DNA of 11,496 nt from Spirochaetales bacterium (GTDB taxonomy: Bacteria > Spirochaetota > Spirochaetia > DSM-27196 > SLST01): contig SLST01000597.1 of NCBI GenBank assembly GCA_007130265.1, positions 1 to 11,496 on the forward strand, written 5' to 3'. The notes beneath the pieces are model-generated. The model worked only from the letters and a program-made list of their open reading frames with translations. It was not told where the DNA came from and ran no database searches. This document shows, in pieces, positions 5,635 through 11,496 of this stretch (positions within the stretch are counted from its first letter, which is position 1; each line of letters opens with the position of its first letter). Position numbers and translations under genes: made by a program.

Positions 5635-6378
5635 GCGGTCGACGAAATGGAGCGGCCGCCGCCTCAGCACCGCACGCGCAAGACGCTTCAGCGTCCGAGT
5701 GTCGATCACCTGTACGGGCCCGTCAAGGACGTGGCCGCTCACGAGAAGCGACCCGTCGTCGAGATCAGCAATGCGATCGTAGCGTTGGATCCATCCGTCG
5801 AAACCGTGGGTCCGGTAGGTCTTCTCGTACGGGATGCCGTCCGGCGGGGTGATCGTGTAGACAAGCTCATCGCCAAACAGGTACGGCGGCGGAGCGAGCT
5901 CCTCTACGGCGTGCATTGTCGTGTTCGGCCGCAGCCCGCAGCCGAGCATCACGATCTTTGCATCCAGGTCGAGGATCCGGCGAAACGGGGAGTGGGGCCC
6001 GCACGGCGTTGAGTCATCCTCGTGCGCCGCGAGGAGCGATTCGGCGAGGGGCCCCGCGCCGCAGACCGAGTGGGTCGGGTGGACGGATCGGATCGTGCCC
6101 TCCCGCAGTCTGAAGGTCTCCGGAATCACACCGACGTTCGACCGCGTGCGAAGCGTCTCGTGAATGTCCGGTGGCTCCTGCTCGTAACTGAGCGCCGGCA
6201 TCAACACCGTCCCGGACTCTCCTACCGCCCGGCGCAGCGCGCCGATCACCGTCTCCGGCGTGAGGTCCGCAATGCCGAACGCCTTGAGCGACGAGTGGAC
6301 CATGATCACTGCCCCGGGACCGACGCCGAGACGGGCGAGCTCCTCGACCATGCGAGCGACGAACGGGTCGTCGCTCAC
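5614..6378 (-). CDS. AAC(3)/YokD-like N-acetyltransferase
   Basis: 254 residues, the usual length for the antibiotic N-acetyltransferase (AAC(3)) superfamily, which is structurally unrelated to GNATs and uses acetyl-CoA. Family signatures in order are GVGPGAVIMVHSSLKAFG (18-35), GTVLMPALSYEQ (56-67), NVGVIPETFR (81-90), RSVHPTHSVCGAGPLAE (97-113), GPHSPFRRIL (127-136) and the CoA-site segment GCGLRPNTTMHAVEE (146-160), with His156 and Glu159/160. The conserved residues are intact, so it is probably active. The substrate is unknown; many chromosomal members are not resistance enzymes. The GTG start has only a weak GGTGAG upstream; an ATG nine codons inside is an alternative. It follows the beta-barrel-like gene after 37 bases and is probably co-transcribed with it. 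Confidence 0.9.
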   Translation of the reverse strand: MSDDPFVARMVEELARLGVGPGAVIMVHSSLKAFGIADLTPETVIGALRRAVGESGTVLMPALSYEQEPPDIHETLRTRSNVGVIPETFRLREGTIRSVHPTHSVCGAGPLAESLLAAHEDDSTPCGPHSPFRRILDLDAKIVMLGCGLRPNTTMHAVEELAPPPYLFGDELVYTITPPDGIPYEKTYRTHGFDGWIQRYDRIADLDDGSLLVSGHVLDGPVQVIDTRTLKRLARAVLRRRPLHFVDRSDGGSG

Positions 6379-6415
6379 AGGCGGAATCTCACCCGGCAGG
6401 GACGGCGAGCCCGCA

Positions 6416-6997
6416 TCAGAAGCGCAGCGAGGTGCCGATGCCTATCGTTGCAAACCGGGTCTGAGGGTCGGTCAGAAACGGCTCGTACTCGACGAGCTCC
6501 TGGGCGGGCTCCGAGAAGTTCCGGATCGTCCGGCTGAAGACGTGGACCCGCCACATCTCGGTTAAGCTGAACGAGACGCCAATCTTTGTCTGACGGGCGT
6601 AGCTCACCACACCCTGGTTCGGCGCCGACGGACCGGTGAACAACCGTTGCCAGTCGAGGATCAGGTGCGGGCCGCCAAGCGGTATCTCCAGACCCAGACC
6701 GCCGGAGAAGAGACCCATCGGCCGAACCGTGAACCCCACCGGCTTGTCGGCGTCGTAGACGATCTCGTTGTACAGATGCGCCGAGGCGTTGAATATGCCC
6801 CAGAAGCGATACCCCACGCCAAGGCTGAGGGTGTCCGCGGCCCCGGGGGGCAGCACCTCGTCACCTTCGAGTGCAGGCGGGTTGAGAGGTATGCTGAACT
6901 CGGTCGTCACGACGACCCGGCGTGGTGAGTCCGCCCATGCAGACTGGAGCCCGGCTGCAAGCAGCAGGACGAGCACTATGGTTGGCACATGTCTCAT
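6416..6997 (-). CDS. Exported beta-barrel-like outer-membrane protein
   Basis: 193 residues. A clear signal peptide, MRHVPTIVLVLLLAAGLQSA followed by WA, is probably cleaved before DSPRR. The mature part alternates hydrophobic and polar residues in strand-like segments: RVVVTTEFSIPL, TLSLGVGYRFWGIFNASAHL, FTVRPMGLFSGGLGLEI, TKIGVSFSLTEMWRVHVFS and FATIGIGTSLRF. The last residue is Phe, the common C-terminal signal for barrel assembly in diderm bacteria. The length suits a small barrel of about eight strands. The family is not recognised. The ATG at 6997 is chosen because the signal peptide begins there and a promoter lies just upstream; coding frame further upstream overlaps the divergent hydrolase gene antisense and is not used. 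It heads a two-gene unit with the AAC(3)-like gene. Confidence 0.75.
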   Translation of the reverse strand: MRHVPTIVLVLLLAAGLQSAWADSPRRVVVTTEFSIPLNPPALEGDEVLPPGAADTLSLGVGYRFWGIFNASAHLYNEIVYDADKPVGFTVRPMGLFSGGLGLEIPLGGPHLILDWQRLFTGPSAPNQGVVSYARQTKIGVSFSLTEMWRVHVFSRTIRNFSEPAQELVEYEPFLTDPQTRFATIGIGTSLRF

Positions 6998-7004
6998 GCA
7001 GACG

Positions 7005-7033
7005 ATCGTATCGCTTGATCGAGATTCGCACAA
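7005..7033 (-). promoter_or_regulatory. Candidate promoter giving a leaderless beta-barrel mRNA
   Basis: On the minus strand, TTGTGC (7028-7033), a 17-base spacer and TACGAT (7005-7010) end 7 bases before the ATG at 6997. There is no Shine-Dalgarno. The geometry is the same as at the GNAT and hemerythrin genes. Confidence 0.45.
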
Positions 7034-7041
7034 GCACGCGG

Positions 7042-7070
7042 TAGACCCGCTGGGCCTGACCCCGTACAGT
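7042..7070 (+). promoter_or_regulatory. Candidate promoter of the S33-type hydrolase
   Basis: TAGACC (7042-7047), a 17-base spacer and TACAGT (7065-7070), each with four of six consensus matches. The implied start near 7077 leaves a short leader holding the purine-rich GGAAGGGGG before the GTG at 7100. Its -35 lies only eight bases from that of the divergent beta-barrel promoter. Confidence 0.4.
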
Positions 7071-7099
7071 GGGGGCGTTGAAGCTCGGAAGGGGGCCCC

Positions 7100-8107
7100 G
7101 TGCGACTGACCATAACGATCGTAGCGCTGTGCGTGTTCGGAGCATGCGTTTCCTCTCGCTCTGGCCCCGGCGCGGTGGACGAGCTCGTTGCCGTGGAGAT
7201 AGGCGGCATGCAGCAGTGGGTGGCGGCCCACGGGGACCGAGCGGAGCTTCCGGTGCTGCTCTGGCTCCACGGCGGACCGGGCGCCGCGCAGATGCCGGTG
7301 GGACGCGCGTTCAACCGCAGCCTCGAGTCGGAGTTCATCGTCGTTCACTGGGATCAGCGCGGCGCCGGGAAGTCGAATCCGCGGGATTTCGACGAGCAGA
7401 CAATGACCTTCGAGCGCTACGTGGAGGACGTTCACGAGGTGACGCAGTACCTCAAGACGCGGTTCGGCAGAGAGAGGATCTACCTGCTCGGACACTCGTG
7501 GGGAACCCAGATAGGGATGGTTGCAGCACACCGGCACCCGGATGACTACGTCGCTTATATTGGCGTGAGCCAGGTAGTCGACGGTGACCGGGCGCAGGAG
7601 ATCGCAACCCGCGAGCTACGGCGACGTCTCGAGGAGAGTGGGCGCGAGAGAGACATTCGGCGTCTCGACCGCCTGGACGGTCCTCCGTACCGTGACCACG
7701 GGGAGTACGTCGCCTTCGCAAAGATGCTCGACACGATGGGAATGAACATGGACCTGGGGCTGGGACCGCTCGCTCGAGCTGCAGTCCGCTCGGACCTCTA
7801 TACGGCGGGCGACCTCGTGCGATGGCTGCGCGGCGCGAACCGCGGCAGCGGGCCAATGTGGGAGGAGACGCAGGGAGTCAACATGCTCGACCTCGCGCCT
7901 TCCGTTGATGTGCCCTGCTACTTCATCACGGGAGAGGAAGACTATAATACCCCGGCGGTACTGGTCGCCCGACTTGTCGACGAACTGAACGCTCCGCGTG
8001 CGGAGCTCATCGTGTTCGATGGGGCCGCGCACACGCCCTTCTTCGCCGACCCGCAGCGATTCCTCTCCGAGCTGAGTCGAATCCGGGAGAGCGTCTCAGC
8101 GAGGTAG
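7100..8107 (+). CDS. Alpha/beta hydrolase, proline iminopeptidase-like (S33), probable lipoprotein
   Basis: 335 residues. A hydrophobic N-terminus, RLTITIVALCVFGAC, resembles a lipoprotein signal with Cys16 as the possible lipidated residue, although the lipobox FGAC is not classical; a simple signal peptide is the alternative. The catalytic domain carries the S33 oxyanion motif HGGPG (57-61), DQRGAGKS (85-92), the nucleophile elbow GHSWG with Ser133, a likely acid Asp281 in GEEDYNTP and His311 in AAHTPF. A cap domain (about 165-260) rich in Arg and Leu lies between. The family hydrolyses small peptides, amides or esters; the substrate here is unknown, and an envelope location is inferred. 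The GTG start at 7100 has GGAAGGGGG just upstream. The gene is single and divergent from the beta-barrel gene. Confidence 0.9.
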   Translation: MRLTITIVALCVFGACVSSRSGPGAVDELVAVEIGGMQQWVAAHGDRAELPVLLWLHGGPGAAQMPVGRAFNRSLESEFIVVHWDQRGAGKSNPRDFDEQTMTFERYVEDVHEVTQYLKTRFGRERIYLLGHSWGTQIGMVAAHRHPDDYVAYIGVSQVVDGDRAQEIATRELRRRLEESGRERDIRRLDRLDGPPYRDHGEYVAFAKMLDTMGMNMDLGLGPLARAAVRSDLYTAGDLVRWLRGANRGSGPMWEETQGVNMLDLAPSVDVPCYFITGEEDYNTPAVLVARLVDELNAPRAELIVFDGAAHTPFFADPQRFLSELSRIRESVSAR

Positions 8108-8158
8108 TGACCCTCAGGCTGCCGGGTCGGCGCTCGATCGGCCGCGAGCTCCCTCGCC

Positions 8159-8611
8159 TCACCGGAGGTGGTTCCAGAGGAAGACGGCGAGGGCGATCGC
8201 GAAGAGAGCGGCGAACCCGCCTACCATGATACCCAGGGTCCGGGAGTAGCCGCGCGGCTCGATCTGTCCGTGCTCGTCCATCGTTCTGATCGCCGGATAG
8301 AGCCGCCAGAAGAACGTAAGGATCGTGAGAATGAGCGCGATGACGGCGAACACCCTGGTCGCGGGGTTCCCCGTGATGACGATCCCGCTGAGCAGACCCA
8401 CGAAGATCAGCTTGGTACCCGCGACCCAGTTCACGAGGTAGGTGACGAGGGCGTGCACCTCCGGATCGTGCTTCGACTTCTCGTACGCCCGGAATACCCC
8501 CATGGCATTGCCACGCCGCGTGCCCGGCGAGAAGTAGAGCAGCAGTACGTTGAGCAGCTCCAGCGTGCCAAACACGATCAACGCCGCAGAGAGTGCGCCC
8601 ATGGCGGGCAT
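8159..8611 (-). CDS. Four-helix integral membrane protein of unknown function
   Basis: 150 residues from the ATG at 8611; a TTG at 8638 would give 159. Four hydrophobic segments are visible: LSAALIVFGTLELLNVLLLYF, a second around LVNWVAGTKLIFVGLLSGIV, a third around VFAVIALILTILTFFWRLYP, and a fourth near the C-terminus, GIMVGGFAALFAIALAVFLW. The loop between helices 1 and 2 is charged (SPGTRRGN, RAYEKSKHDPEVH). I do not recognise the family. It follows the hydrolase gene by 87 bases (60 to the TTG) on the same strand and is probably the last gene of the cassette. No start candidate has a good Shine-Dalgarno. The frame is also open without a stop all the way back to the hydrolase TGA, so the start is uncertain. 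Confidence 0.7.
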   Translation of the reverse strand: MPAMGALSAALIVFGTLELLNVLLLYFSPGTRRGNAMGVFRAYEKSKHDPEVHALVTYLVNWVAGTKLIFVGLLSGIVITGNPATRVFAVIALILTILTFFWRLYPAIRTMDEHGQIEPRGYSRTLGIMVGGFAALFAIALAVFLWNHLR

Positions 8612-8698
8612 CGTCGCACGAAGCGCGGTCGAGAGCAACTGGTGGACATGGCGACCGTGGCGGCGGCGACCAGCCCGGTGCGGTAGCCGCCGCCGCGG

Positions 8699-9616
8699 TC
8701 AGAGTCCGGTCGCACGCCGGATATGCGAGCGCATCTCGGCGATCGCCTGCTGCCCGGCGAAGTGACCCTTGTCGAGCACCTCGACGTGCATCCCGGCGTA
8801 GCTCGGACCGTGCGAAGCGATGTCGACGAGGCGGTCGTAGCGGAAGAGCATGGGGCTGCAGTCGTCGTTCCCGTTCGCCGTGAACTCGCCTCGGAAGCTC
8901 AGAACCTCCTCCAGGTACTCCCGCTGCGCCCGCGCGCCCGGGTCGACCATTCCCCGGTACACCGAGTCAACGAAGACGATGTGCGGCTCCGTCCCGGCGC
9001 AGATGGGCACGTAGCAGTCGATACTCTCCCGGAAGAAGGCCCGGTGCAGATTGAGGACCCATGCGCCAAGGCTGAACGCGACGCCGTAGATCGCTGGGGC
9101 ACCCTCTGCCCGCAGGCGCTTCGCGAGCGAGTCGACGAGAGCCGTCGTGGTCGCAAGGATCCCCACGTAGTTACGGAGGTCTCCGAGCGCGTCGATGTAT
9201 GCCCCCTGCGTCGTCTCGTGGAACGGTGCCATGACCAGAACCAGATTCGCGTCAACGTCGAGCCGTGTCTCCACGATCCTGCGGAAGGAGTTGTCCGCGG
9301 ATTTGTTGAAGTTGCGCGGCTGCTCTCCGCTCCCGTGAATGTAGATCAGCGAAGGCCGGTCCGGCCCGATCCACCGGTGCACGAGGTAGCCCGCCTTGAG
9401 CTCGCCGGCCGGTCCCTCTGAGCGCACATCGTGCCACCGGCCCGGATCAAGGCTGTTGACCTCAGCCGTTGTCGTCGGAACCGCCACACGAAGCGGCGCC
9501 GTCTCGAGCGACCGGTGGAAGAGCCTCCGGCGGCGGTAGACGATCGAGCCGACGAACGCGCCAATCGCGTCGAGCGTGCTTCTCTTGCCCGTGTCCGTGA
9601 TATTCGTTGTGGCCAT
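8699..9616 (-). CDS. Alpha/beta hydrolase-fold protein
   Basis: 305 residues with no signal peptide. The hydrolase fold is indicated by the strand and oxyanion loop SLIYIHGSGEQP (89-100), the nucleophile region IYGVAFSLGAW with Ser182, a candidate acid Asp261 or Asp265 in FRYDRLVD, and His285 in DKGHFAG. The elbow reads A-F-S-L-G rather than the standard G-x-S-x-G. The N-terminal 85 residues form a basic extension (RSTLDAIGAFVGSIVYRRRR) that may contact the membrane. The start is firm: AGGAGGAG at 9622-9629 lies five bases before the ATG and overlaps the last codons of the upstream reductase-like gene, whose stop is two bases away. Translational coupling is likely. The substrate is unknown; an esterase or lipase of small substrates is the default guess. 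Confidence 0.82.
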   Translation of the reverse strand: MATTNITDTGKRSTLDAIGAFVGSIVYRRRRLFHRSLETAPLRVAVPTTTAEVNSLDPGRWHDVRSEGPAGELKAGYLVHRWIGPDRPSLIYIHGSGEQPRNFNKSADNSFRRIVETRLDVDANLVLVMAPFHETTQGAYIDALGDLRNYVGILATTTALVDSLAKRLRAEGAPAIYGVAFSLGAWVLNLHRAFFRESIDCYVPICAGTEPHIVFVDSVYRGMVDPGARAQREYLEEVLSFRGEFTANGNDDCSPMLFRYDRLVDIASHGPSYAGMHVEVLDKGHFAGQQAIAEMRSHIRRATGL

Positions 9617-9618
9617 AC

Positions 9619-10620
9619 CTACTCCTCCTTCTTCGTAGTGGATGCGACACTCTGAGACGCTTCATCTGAGGCGTACTGCGCGAGCTCGTCGAGAACCGGA
9701 ACCTTCAGATTTGCGGCCCGGGCCAGTTCCATGAGATCCGCGGTGAGCCGGCCCATCTCCTCTCGCGCGTTCCTCGCGTGGCGCGCTCCGCCTATGTCGA
9801 ACAGATCCGTCCCGAGCGCACGCGAGAGCACGGGAACGAGCACGAAGGTCGGTATCCAGAAGATGGACCTCAACTTCGATGGCTCGATCGCAATCCCGGT
9901 TGCCTTCATCACGGTGAGCGCCTCGCGGATGCCAAGGACGAGCTTCTTCATCGCTACGCGGTCACGGGCAAGCCGGAAGTTATCCGTCCCGGCCATGTAG
10001 AGCGCGTTGCAGAGCGCCGACCCGAAGGCGGCGTGGCATCGCTTCCAGGCGACCATGTCCTTCGAGATATCGACCGGGAATCCGGCTTCCTCGAAGGCAC
10101 CCGCGATCCGGCTCAGGCGGTGGGTACGGGATCCGTCGAGCTCTCCCATGGTCATGCGCTGCGAGCACATGTAGCGTACGACGTGTCCCTCACGTTCGCC
10201 GCCGGCGTTCACGTGTCCGACCAGGACGCGGCCACCTCCGAGCGCGTCGATCAGAATATCCGGACCGTCGAGCATGTTCGTCATGACCATGTAGCTCGCG
10301 ATCCCGTTCCCGGAGGCGAGCGCCGGGAGCGCCTCGTCGAGCTGCTGGCGTTGCACGAGTACGACACAGACGTCGAACGGTTCGTCGGCCGGCACGCGGT
10401 CGAGCACCCGGACGGGGGTCACCGTCCGCTCTCCGGTATCGTGGCGCACGAGCTCGATTCCGTGCTCCTGCAGCTCGTCGTAGCGCCTCCCGCGCGCGAC
10501 GATCGCGACCTCGTGGCCGGCCTCGTCCAGACGCGCCGCATAGAGGCTCCCGAGCACGCCTGCGCCGAAGAAAAGGACGCGCACTTTGTTGTCATGTCTG
10601 TTGTTTCTGCCATTCGTCAT
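9619..10620 (-). CDS. PanE/ApbA-family (ketopantoate reductase-like) protein, catalytically divergent
   Basis: 333 residues. An N-terminal Rossmann domain starts with KVRVLFFGAGVLGSLYAARL, with GAGVLG (19-24) the NAD(P)-binding loop. The C-terminal helical domain keeps a Lys (Lys193 in MVAWKRCHAAFGSALCNAL) at the position of the catalytic lysine of 2-dehydropantoate 2-reductase. The Asn normally following it (K-x-x-x-N) is replaced, and the usual SMLQD...EID stretch with its glutamate is absent; LFDIGGARHARNAREEMGR stands there instead. The fold assignment is strong, but pantoate synthesis is unlikely. It may reduce another keto acid or ketone, or work with the adjacent hydrolase. The start is firm, with GGAGGG at 10625-10630 four bases before the ATG. 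First gene of a three-gene cassette; the LuxR-type gene lies 100 bases upstream on the same strand. Confidence 0.85.
   Translation of the reverse strand: MTNGRNNRHDNKVRVLFFGAGVLGSLYAARLDEAGHEVAIVARGRRYDELQEHGIELVRHDTGERTVTPVRVLDRVPADEPFDVCVVLVQRQQLDEALPALASGNGIASYMVMTNMLDGPDILIDALGGGRVLVGHVNAGGEREGHVVRYMCSQRMTMGELDGSRTHRLSRIAGAFEEAGFPVDISKDMVAWKRCHAAFGSALCNALYMAGTDNFRLARDRVAMKKLVLGIREALTVMKATGIAIEPSKLRSIFWIPTFVLVPVLSRALGTDLFDIGGARHARNAREEMGRLTADLMELARAANLKVPVLDELAQYASDEASQSVASTTKKEE
9622..9629 (-). promoter_or_regulatory. Strong Shine-Dalgarno inside the end of the reductase-like gene
   Basis: AGGAGGAG on the minus strand encodes the last Glu codons of the PanE-like protein and also serves the hydrolase start at 9616 five bases on, so the two genes are translationally coupled. 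Confidence 0.7.
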
Positions 10621-10720
10621 GGTTCCCTCCTCGTTACGGGCTCAAGGTACCAGTAGCGGATCGGGGCTCGAACTACCCGGAGGTATGGGTTTTGGCATGG
10701 TTCGGCGATCAGGGGCACCG
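10621..10720 (-). other. Intergenic region upstream of the PanE-like cassette
   Basis: 100 bases between the LuxR-type gene stop and the reductase-like start. It holds a good Shine-Dalgarno (10625-10630) next to the ATG. I see no convincing terminator or promoter: a TACCTT with an upstream TTCGAG at 17 bases is too weak to call. The cassette might be co-transcribed with the regulator or have a regulated promoter here. Confidence 0.4.
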
Positions 10721-11496
10721 CTACTCGAGCAACCCGAGGTCCCGCGCACACGCGACCGCCGCGGTTCGGCCGTCGACGTCGAGCTTGCGGTAGATGTTCC
10801 CCGTGTGCCACTTCACGGTGTTCAGGGAGACGAACAGCGCATCGGCGATCTCCGCGTTTGATCTGCCTTCGCTGACGAGCCGAAGGACCTCCAGCTCGCG
10901 GCGGCTCAGTGGTTCGAGCAGGCGGGGTTCGGACCGACGCGGTTCGGCCCCGTCCGCGACACCGTCGAAGCGGGCAAGCAGTTCGGAAGCGGCGGCGGGC
11001 GCGGCGGGCGTCCTGATGAGCGCGGCAAGCAGCCGCTTGATTGGAGCGCCCTCCGCGAGGAAGGGCTCTACGGCGCCAAGCGGAACGAGCTGTTCGACCG
11101 CGGTCGAAAGCGCGGAGAGTGCGGCTGCCCTGTCGCCCGACTCCTCCACGGTGAGGCTCCAGAGTATGCGCGCCTCCATCGCGGCGATGGTCATCCGCGC
11201 GCCATCGCAGAAGTCTCGGAGGCGCTCGATGAGCCGCTTCGCCTCGTCGGTCATACCGGCAAGCCGGTACGCCCGGGCGACCGCAAAGAGCTCGCGCTCG
11301 CCGAGCACCCGGATGGGGCTCTCAGGGTCGAGCCCTCGCTCCCCTATGAGCTCGAGCGCGCGGTCCGGCCGCCGGCCGGCCTGCTCGGCCGCGGTGACCT
11401 CGAGCCGTACGCGCCAAGCGAAGAGGAAGCTGTCAACGATAGGAAGGGGATGGGCGGCGAGACGCTCGGACGCCTCATCGAGCACGGCGCGCATCC
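10721..11496 (-). CDS. LuxR/MalT-type (LAL-like) transcriptional regulator, C-terminal part
   Basis: The frame is open to the window edge, so the N-terminus is missing; the ATG at 11494 is probably internal. The visible 257 residues comprise a helical repeat region (about 1-175; for example ELFAVARAYRLAGMTDEAKR and ARILWSLTVEESGDRAAALS) resembling the TPR-like domain of MalT-type regulators, and then a C-terminal LuxR helix-turn-helix (about 196-255): LSRRELEVLRLVSEGRSNAE, IADALFVSLNTVKWHTGNIY, RKLDV. The recognition helix SLNTVKWHTGNIYRKL is typical of the LAL subfamily, whose full-length members also carry an N-terminal ATPase of about 600 residues, not visible here. Being upstream of the PanE-hydrolase-membrane cassette on the same strand, it is a plausible regulator of it. 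The inducer is unknown. Confidence 0.88.
   Translation of the reverse strand, partial: MRAVLDEASERLAAHPLPIVDSFLFAWRVRLEVTAAEQAGRRPDRALELIGERGLDPESPIRVLGERELFAVARAYRLAGMTDEAKRLIERLRDFCDGARMTIAAMEARILWSLTVEESGDRAAALSALSTAVEQLVPLGAVEPFLAEGAPIKRLLAALIRTPAAPAAASELLARFDGVADGAEPRRSEPRLLEPLSRRELEVLRLVSEGRSNAEIADALFVSLNTVKWHTGNIYRKLDVDGRTAAVACARDLGLLE

Noticed and set aside
5614..6378. Interpretation of the AAC(3)-like gene as an acquired resistance gene
   Set aside because: No integrase, insertion sequence or att site is nearby, base composition matches the neighbours, and chromosomal YokD-like members are widespread.
7151..7537. Minus-strand extension of the beta-barrel reading frame upstream to a GTG at 7537
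   Set aside because: The extension lies antisense within the S33 hydrolase, and the signal peptide begins exactly at the ATG at 6997, which has its own promoter.
8130..8152. Inverted repeat GCTCG...CGAGC between the convergent genes ending at 8107 and 8159
   Set aside because: Only a five-base stem without a T-run; expected by chance in GC-rich DNA, so not called a terminator.
8168..8686. Plus-strand open frame opposite the membrane protein
   Set aside because: The translation is very rich in Arg/Glu/Asp/His, the expected complement of a membrane-protein gene. No independent evidence.
9778..10656. Long plus-strand open frame opposite the PanE-like gene
   Set aside because: Mirror frame of a well-supported gene with a strong ribosome-binding site; no family motifs.
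10640..10680. Possible promoter TTCGAG-17-TACCTT before the PanE-like gene
   Set aside because: Only two to three consensus matches per element; not distinguishable from background.

Overview
This GC-rich window appears to be bacterial chromosome. It carries ten recognisable protein genes, two of them cut by the window ends. Between them lie stretches of decayed coding DNA. I see no rRNA, tRNA, CRISPR array or insertion sequence. A small secreted protein with an outer-membrane beta-barrel look, a lipoprotein-like signal and another cleavable signal peptide suggest a diderm (two-membrane) organism. No taxonomic marker is present. A GC-rich uncultured diderm such as a member of Spirochaetota would fit, but that is only a guess.

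Left part (1-1802, minus strand): a compact operon read right to left. A promoter near 1775-1802 precedes a small exported helical protein of unknown function. Next come mtnA (5-methylthioribose-1-phosphate isomerase) and the first 26 codons of a probable class II aldolase/adducin-family enzyme, whose GTG start overlaps the mtnA stop. The isomerase-aldolase pair suggests methylthioribose or 5-deoxyribose salvage, of the methionine salvage or DHAP-shunt type.

Middle (1815-5634): intact genes sit among remnants. There is a broken minimal nucleotidyltransferase (about 1815-2101), an intact tandem-GNAT acetyltransferase (2193-3191), and a minus-strand membrane-protein remnant with an internal stop (3192-3368). 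A frameshifted ORF of unknown family (3369-3731) follows, then a hemerythrin-like di-iron protein (3911-4615). A 65-residue ORF (4739-4936) shares two blocks with the 3369 remnant, and more decayed coding sequence lies at 5017-5634.

Right part (5614-11496): a divergent promoter region (6998-7099) separates a minus-strand pair (beta-barrel-like exported protein, then an AAC(3)/YokD-like acetyltransferase) from a plus-strand S33-type alpha/beta hydrolase with a lipoprotein-like signal. A tight minus-strand cassette follows: a PanE/ApbA-family reductase-like protein, an alpha/beta hydrolase and a four-helix membrane protein. Upstream of it, on the same strand, is the C-terminal part of a LuxR/MalT-type (LAL) regulator cut by the window edge.

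Two modes of translation initiation seem to coexist. Operon genes have strong Shine-Dalgarno sequences. Three genes (GNAT, hemerythrin, beta-barrel) have no Shine-Dalgarno and carry a -10-like hexamer exactly 7 nt before the ATG, the geometry expected for leaderless mRNAs.
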